From: Lutjanus erythropterus
Lineage: Eukaryota > Chordata > Actinopteri > Lutjaniformes > Lutjanidae
Reading direction: 5' to 3'
DNA: 64,000 nt
NCBI GenBank assembly: GCA_020091685.1
Contig: CM034597.1
Span: 245,330-309,329, forward strand
The notes below the pieces were generated by a model, which searched no databases, had not been told where the DNA came from, and saw nothing but the letters and a program-made list of their open reading frames with translations. Below, in pieces: positions 59,430-64,000 of this stretch. Position 1 is the stretch's first letter. Each line of letters opens with the position of its first letter. The translations under genes and the position numbers were made by a program.

Positions 59430-60640
59430 GTGAGTCACAAATCTCAAGCCCACAGCCTGGCAACAAGGATCAGTCCATTGGCCCAGGGACCGGACAGGGG
59501 CCGGGTGAAAACCTCAGGCAGATGGCCCGAGGGTAAGGCAGAGGCAGAGACCTCAGTCAGACAGCCTAAGGGCAGAGGCAGAGCCGAAGACCTCAGGCAG
59601 ACATCTGAGGGCAGGGCACAGGCAGAGCTGGAGACCTCAGACGGGTGGCCTGAGGTTAGCTCAGGGGAGCAGACCAGGACTACTTGGAGGCAGGCTTGAA
59701 AGACAGAGCACCTCTGGAGGACAGGCATGAAGACGTTGGACCTCTTCAGGAGGTCGGCAACAAAGGTGATGGCGACCAGGAGGTTGCTGATGAAGGTGAA
59801 GATGAGACCTCCACTGGTTGATGGAGAAGACTAAGACAATGGGACCCCTATGGCCACCAATGGTGGTGGGAACCCTCTGGTGGCCGAGAGTGCTAACAAA
59901 GGCAGGACTCCTCTGGTGCCTGGCGGCACTGATAAAGATGAAGTCAGGACCCCTCTGGCGGCAGGTGGCGCTGGTGAAGAGGAAGGCGGGACCCCTCTAG
60001 CAGACGAGCAGGAAACCAAAGGCAAAGATGGGACCCCTTGGGAGGTCGAGCAGGAGGCAAAAGGTGAGGATGGGACCCCTCCAGAAGCTGTCGATGAGGA
60101 TGGGACCCCTCCAGCGGCTGATGAAGCAGAAGGCAGAACCCCTCTGGAGGCCGGTGATGGCAGCAAAGATGAAAGTGTGACCCCTCTGGAGGCCGGCAAC
60201 GGTGGCGATAATGAAGGCGATGATGGAGCATCCATCAGGTGAGCTGGTGATGCCAGGGAGACTGGAGGCAGCTGCAGCTCAGTATGGGCATGGACAGTAG
60301 GTAATTGCGGCCCAGCTGGGACTGGAGGTGGCTGTGGTGGCGACAGCCCAGCTGGGGCTGGAGGTGGCTGCAGTGGCAGCGGCCAGCTGGAACAAGAATT
60401 GTAGCAGTGGTGGCCCCACCAGGACAGGAGATGGTGGCAGTGGTCCCACCAGGACAGTAGATGGCTGTGGTTCAGCCGGAACAGGAAATGGCGGCAGTGG
60501 CAGCCCCACTGGGACTGGAGATAGTGGTGACGGCCCCACCATGACAGAAGATGACAGCGGACCCATCGGGACAGAAGATGGCGACAACCCCACTGGGACC
60601 CCACTCTTCAGGTCTACAAGCACTGCCAAGTTCTGAGATA
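59430..60640. repeat. GC-rich coding-like minisatellite
   Basis: Three blocks of degenerate repeats: GACCTCAGGCAGAC-type (59505-59660), GGGACCCCTCTGGAGGC-type with period 30-60 bp (59840-60200), and GGGACTGGAGGTGGCTG-type (60245-60600). Repeat periods are mostly multiples of three, which keeps long frames open on both strands (130 codons on plus, 257 on minus). The predicted proteins are repetitive with no domain. I treat it as a repeat. Confidence 0.6.
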
Positions 60641-61049
60641 TTAAAGGATTGTTGTTGGGCCTTGACAAAATAGTTTTTTCCATTAAGTATTAAATAGTCT
60701 GTGCTTTAAATCATTGCAGCCTTCAATGGATGAGCCCAGTTGCACCAATCCAGAGCACACCCTCTTCAGCTCTTCAAAACAGAAGAGTCTGCTGGGTCCT
60801 TATTGGTCAGTACTGTTATGTGTGTCAAAATGAAACAAGATAGTGGATCCAAAAATGGCAACAGTGAAGAAGATAACAGTTCTAATGCATTTAATAAAGT
60901 AAACGAAGGAACAAAAGCTTATGTAAATGCAGTATGGCCTCAACCAGAGTTCAGAAAAACAAACAAATCCTCAAAGGGCAAAATGCACAATAACTGTCCA
61001 AGAAGACAAATACCAGGTCCAATACATACATATTGTTGTACATATTGTT

Positions 61050-61200
61050 GACATATTCAGCTTCCACAGTGCTGTTTGTCCGCACAAAAATGTGGTGGCC
61101 CTGCAGACCCGGCACAAACTGCTGAAAAGCCAGGTTAAAGTCCCTCAGCTCCAAGCCAAAGACAATAAGATTCCAAAGGGAGTACACTAAACTTGAAGGT
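61050..61200 (-). mobile_element. DIRS-like RNase H scrap
   Basis: On the minus strand ELRDFNLAFQQFVPGLQGHH then IFVRTNSTVEAEYVN matches the RNase H region found after the RT in DIRS-type retroelements (usual form HFLPxLxGxHVLVRTDNTxxVAYIN). It is probably the far part of the element whose RT starts at 63200-63900. Confidence 0.5.
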
Positions 61201-61639
61201 TTTGCCCATGAAATCAAACCTGAAAAATCCAGTGTCCCTCCCAGACTGGTATTTGAAAACAGACGTCCTTAAGGTCAACTTTTGGAAACCAACTGCATAA
61301 AATGATAGTCTGTTTCACCCCTGGCACAGTTTACATTTTGCATCTCAGAGATCTGAGGAACTTGTTGAGACACCTGGACCCAAGTGCACCAATGGGCACA
61401 AGAAAGAAGGTATTAACTCTTATGCAAAACTTAACGCTGGACTTGTGATTGGAATTTAACTGAGAGCACCAAGCCTGACTGACAACAGTCATAGCTGTGC
61501 TTGGTCTTACAATGTGCATCCGCATGAGTAGACGTAAACTGATGCCAAGCAACACACTTCTACCAAAAGCACTATAAAAACTTGTTTGGGTAAACAAGCT
61601 GGAGGAAGAAGAAACATGGATAATAACACTAATCAAAAG

Positions 61640-62650
61640 AAAAGGAAGATAATTTTATTTAGCTAATTAAATTATATGCAGATCAAAAAGAAGTCCTCAC
61701 GGCAAGATTAAATAATACCAGCACAAACAGGCAGAAGCTGTCAGCATGGAAATCAGTCACTGCTTCCATAAATAATTATGATGGAGGACTGCGGACAGTG
61801 GAAGTGGAAAAAATGGAAAGATCTTTTATCAAGAGCCAAGAAAGACTCATTCACTCTGAAAATCTCGCTGAGGACAACCTTCCCCCAAGATATCAATTTA
61901 CAGCACCATTATCATTAAGATGTATGGAGAGGATTCCACCACCTTCAGAGGTCTGAATGGGAGTGACAGTACAGAACTGTCAGTTGGAGCCGTTGATGTG
62001 TTTGAGTTGGACCATTGCAGTGCAGACTATGGTGTGACAGCTGTCAGCCCAGAAAACCACTTATCACTGAGGCTTATTGGAAAAAAAGACTTCAGTTTGC
62101 TAGGAAGCATAAAGATTGGACTCTGGAGCAATGGAAAAAGATCATGTGGTCTGATGAGTCCAGATCTACCCAGTTCCAGAGTGATGGCCGCATCAGGGTA
62201 AGAAGAGAGAAAGATGAAGTGATGCACCCATCGTGCCTAGTGCCTACTGTACAAGCGTGTGGGGGCAGTGTTCTGATTTGGGGTTGCTTCAGGTTGAGGT
62301 TGAGCAATGTTATGTGGCCAAAAAATTAGGTCAGTTCACTAACTGAATTTACTGAACAAGCAGGTTTTTCCATCATTGGATTTGTTCTTTCGTGATGGCA
62401 CAGGCAAAGCCAGGATTCATTGGGCTCAAATTGTGAAAGACTGGGTCAGGGAGCATGAGACATCATTTTCACATGGCCACCATTTCACATCCAGACCTTA
62501 ACCCCGTTGAGAAAATTTGGGATGTGCTGGAGAAGACTTGATACAGCAGTCTGACTCTCCCATCATCAATACAAGATCTTGGCAAAAAATTAATGCAACT
62601 CTGGACAGAAATAAATGTTGTGACACCGCATAAGCTTATTAAAACAATGC
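61640..62650 (+). mobile_element. Tc1-like transposon, decayed transposase
   Basis: The plus strand reads EAYWKKRLQFARKHKDWTLE then QWKKIMWSDESRSTQF (first catalytic Asp, about 62150), [32 protein letters not shown] after a frameshift (second Asp region, about 62395) and [16 protein letters not shown] (third catalytic Glu, about 62500). The order is that of a DD34E Tc1 transposase. Stops and frameshifts are frequent and I could not see both terminal repeats. Confidence 0.75.
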
Positions 62651-62679
62651 CATGGAGAATGTTTGCCATAACCAAAGTT

Positions 62680-62870
62680 AAAGGCGGCCCATCGAAATAT
62701 ACCCCAAATATTTTGAAATAGTGATAGTTTCCCCTTTATAATGTAAGTAATCTTCTCTATAGGTAAAGTTGTGGACATTTCATTAATCCAGCTACTGAAT
62801 TTTGGTTTGGTGGTACTCTTCCATGAGAGTGCTATGACTCTTTTTGCAAGCAGTAAACATAAATCCATGG
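62680..62870 (-). mobile_element. L1-like ORF2 C-terminal scrap
   Basis: On minus: LLLAKRVIALSWKSTTKPKF then SSWINEMSTTLPIEKITYII and FQNIWGIF, the conserved end of L1-clade ORF2 (LAKKxILLxWK...W...MxxxLxLEKIxY). About 65 codons, open to 62590. It is a separate copy from the L1 at 21.5-34.2 kb. Confidence 0.65.
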
Positions 62871-63199
62871 CAGTGATTATTTTTCAAGACATATGATGTC
62901 TATCAGGATATAAACCTAGAATGAACAGTTTAGGGTTCAGCTCACTTTCTTAATATATATCGAGCAGATTTGTCCTGTCATTGACGACTCTTTCTCTTCT
63001 GAATGCCCCCTTATTAATCATACTGTAAACAATACACGCTGCCATCCTTGTTTCTCTTTCTGGCTGTGTGATTCTGTTAAAATTACCATGGAAATAAGTA
63101 TGAGTTTCCAGCATGTGTCTGTTCCACACTAGGCATAAAAGTTATGGGCTTAAGTCTAACTAGTGCACTCGTCTTAACCTTAAACTGGCTGTAACTTTC

Positions 63200-63900
63200 C
63201 GTTCTAAGTCAGACATAACGTTGCACTCAGGCATTCACCCAGCTGCTGCATTCGGATCCTGATGTCCAAAACTGGCCTGCAAGTCCTATCCCGCTTGGGT
63301 ACACAGAAATATCGGGAATAAAACCCTGCCTACCAATTTTTTCGCCCCATCTCCCTGACATCCTGTTTTGTCAGGAGAGGAGAGATCTCTGAGTGCAAAG
63401 CCTCTCTGTGCTGGTGGTCTGCAATCATCAAAAATACAGACAGCATTGTCACAGGAGTCACTGTAACCAATACAACTGAAACAACCCAGGAGTCTGCCCA
63501 CAAGGCTTTCCATCATGCATGGGACTACTGTGGGTCGGGGCAAGCTTGGGGTGCCATCATGTAAGGACTAAGACGAGGGCTGGGGCAGCCCCTGGCTACC
63601 ACTACATTGTCTACTCCTACTACTGTTGTGAAGCATCCAGCCAGCCCCACAGATCCCCTTGACTCCAGGTAGGCTGTGGTTGTGCAGACTGTTGTGGCTT
63701 AGGCCAATGCTGTTCCCAGCTCCACCTCAAAGGGCCTGACACCTCACAAACACTGAGGCAAGCTTCCTGCACTTGCTGAAGTATCTTAGCAGCATCAGGC
63801 CCAGACATGGCGGATGGTTCCACAGGCAGCTTAAGTAGACATGCCTTGTCCTCTGGCTGCAGCATGGACTGTGACAGCCAGAGGTGACACCTTACTCCTC
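63200..63900 (-). mobile_element. DIRS-like retroelement, start of RT and upstream part
   Basis: Near 63260-63330 the minus strand encodes GFYSRYFCVPKRDR then CRPVLDIRIRMQQ, the opening of a DIRS/Ngaro-type RT (usual form GFYSRYFLVPKKDGGLRPILDLR). Upstream frames (63286-63543 and 63620-63865) form the Pro/Gln/Trp-rich region before it (KILQQVQEACLSVCEV, PKPQQSAQPQPTW). Together with the RNase H scrap at 61050-61200 this suggests one decayed element later hit by Tc1 and L1 sequences. Confidence 0.5.
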
Positions 63901-64000
63901 AAAGACCTGACATGGCTTTTCCAGACTGCTCCCTCATCAGATTAGGGAGAAGTGAGGATACCTGTTTTACAACTCTGTTAGTATTCTGCACTACACCTAT

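Overview
The window looks like chromosomal DNA of a teleost fish. It holds spliced vertebrate genes with GT/AG introns (a meprin-type astacin protease and a BK-channel beta subunit). These sit among fish-typical repeats: hAT, EnSpm/CACTA, Tc1, L1, L2 and DIRS-like elements, TIR MITEs, and ATT, TA and CA microsatellites. There are no bacterial-style operons, rRNA genes or CRISPR arrays. Most long open frames are transposon fossils or chance frames. All assignments come from reading motifs and splice sites by eye; no database search was run.

Layout. At 498-9527 (minus) lie eight exons of a meprin-like gene: signal peptide, propeptide and a complete astacin catalytic domain. The MAM and later exons lie beyond the left edge. 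Its fourth intron carries an old ZBED5-like hAT (4419-7482), itself split by a 0.9-kb hAT MITE with a clean target duplication. At 9.5-12.7 kb there are only repeats.

From 12.77 to 49.43 kb is the most interesting part. A short array of ~20-bp units at 12774-12860 and a longer array at 49066-49425 are inverted copies of each other. Between them are an unrecognised two-exon gene (13715-14219, minus), a G2E3-like HECT ubiquitin-ligase gene (34404-44365, plus) and a decayed helix-turn-helix plus DDE integrase gene (45508-49060, minus) next to the right array. Later insertions swell the interval: a ZNF862-like hAT (14751-21484) holding a ZBED1-like hAT (17028-20148); an L1 (about 21.5-34.2 kb) split by a 7.7-kb EnSpm element (25368-33111) with transposase and a PB1/SAMD3-like passenger gene; and smaller hATs at 39478-40387, 41063 and 41978-43121. 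Removing these leaves about 15 kb. I propose, as inference, that this was one large multi-gene transposon whose termini are inverted minisatellites.

Right of this come a decayed multicopy fish gene family (49430-50430, minus), an L2-type LINE (50.55-53.75 kb), a THAP fragment with a TTAA-type element end (54.4-55.1 kb) and a GC-rich interval (56.5-57.6 kb). They are followed by the last exon of a kcnmb2-like gene (58897-59181, minus), a coding-looking minisatellite (59.4-60.6 kb) and a DIRS-like retroelement interrupted by a Tc1 copy and an L1 scrap (61-63.9 kb).

Several otherwise good exons need one extra base in a short homopolymer to read through (meprin twice, HECT once, PB1 gene once). 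Either assembly homopolymer errors or real decay would explain this, and it affects how every 'broken' gene here should be read.
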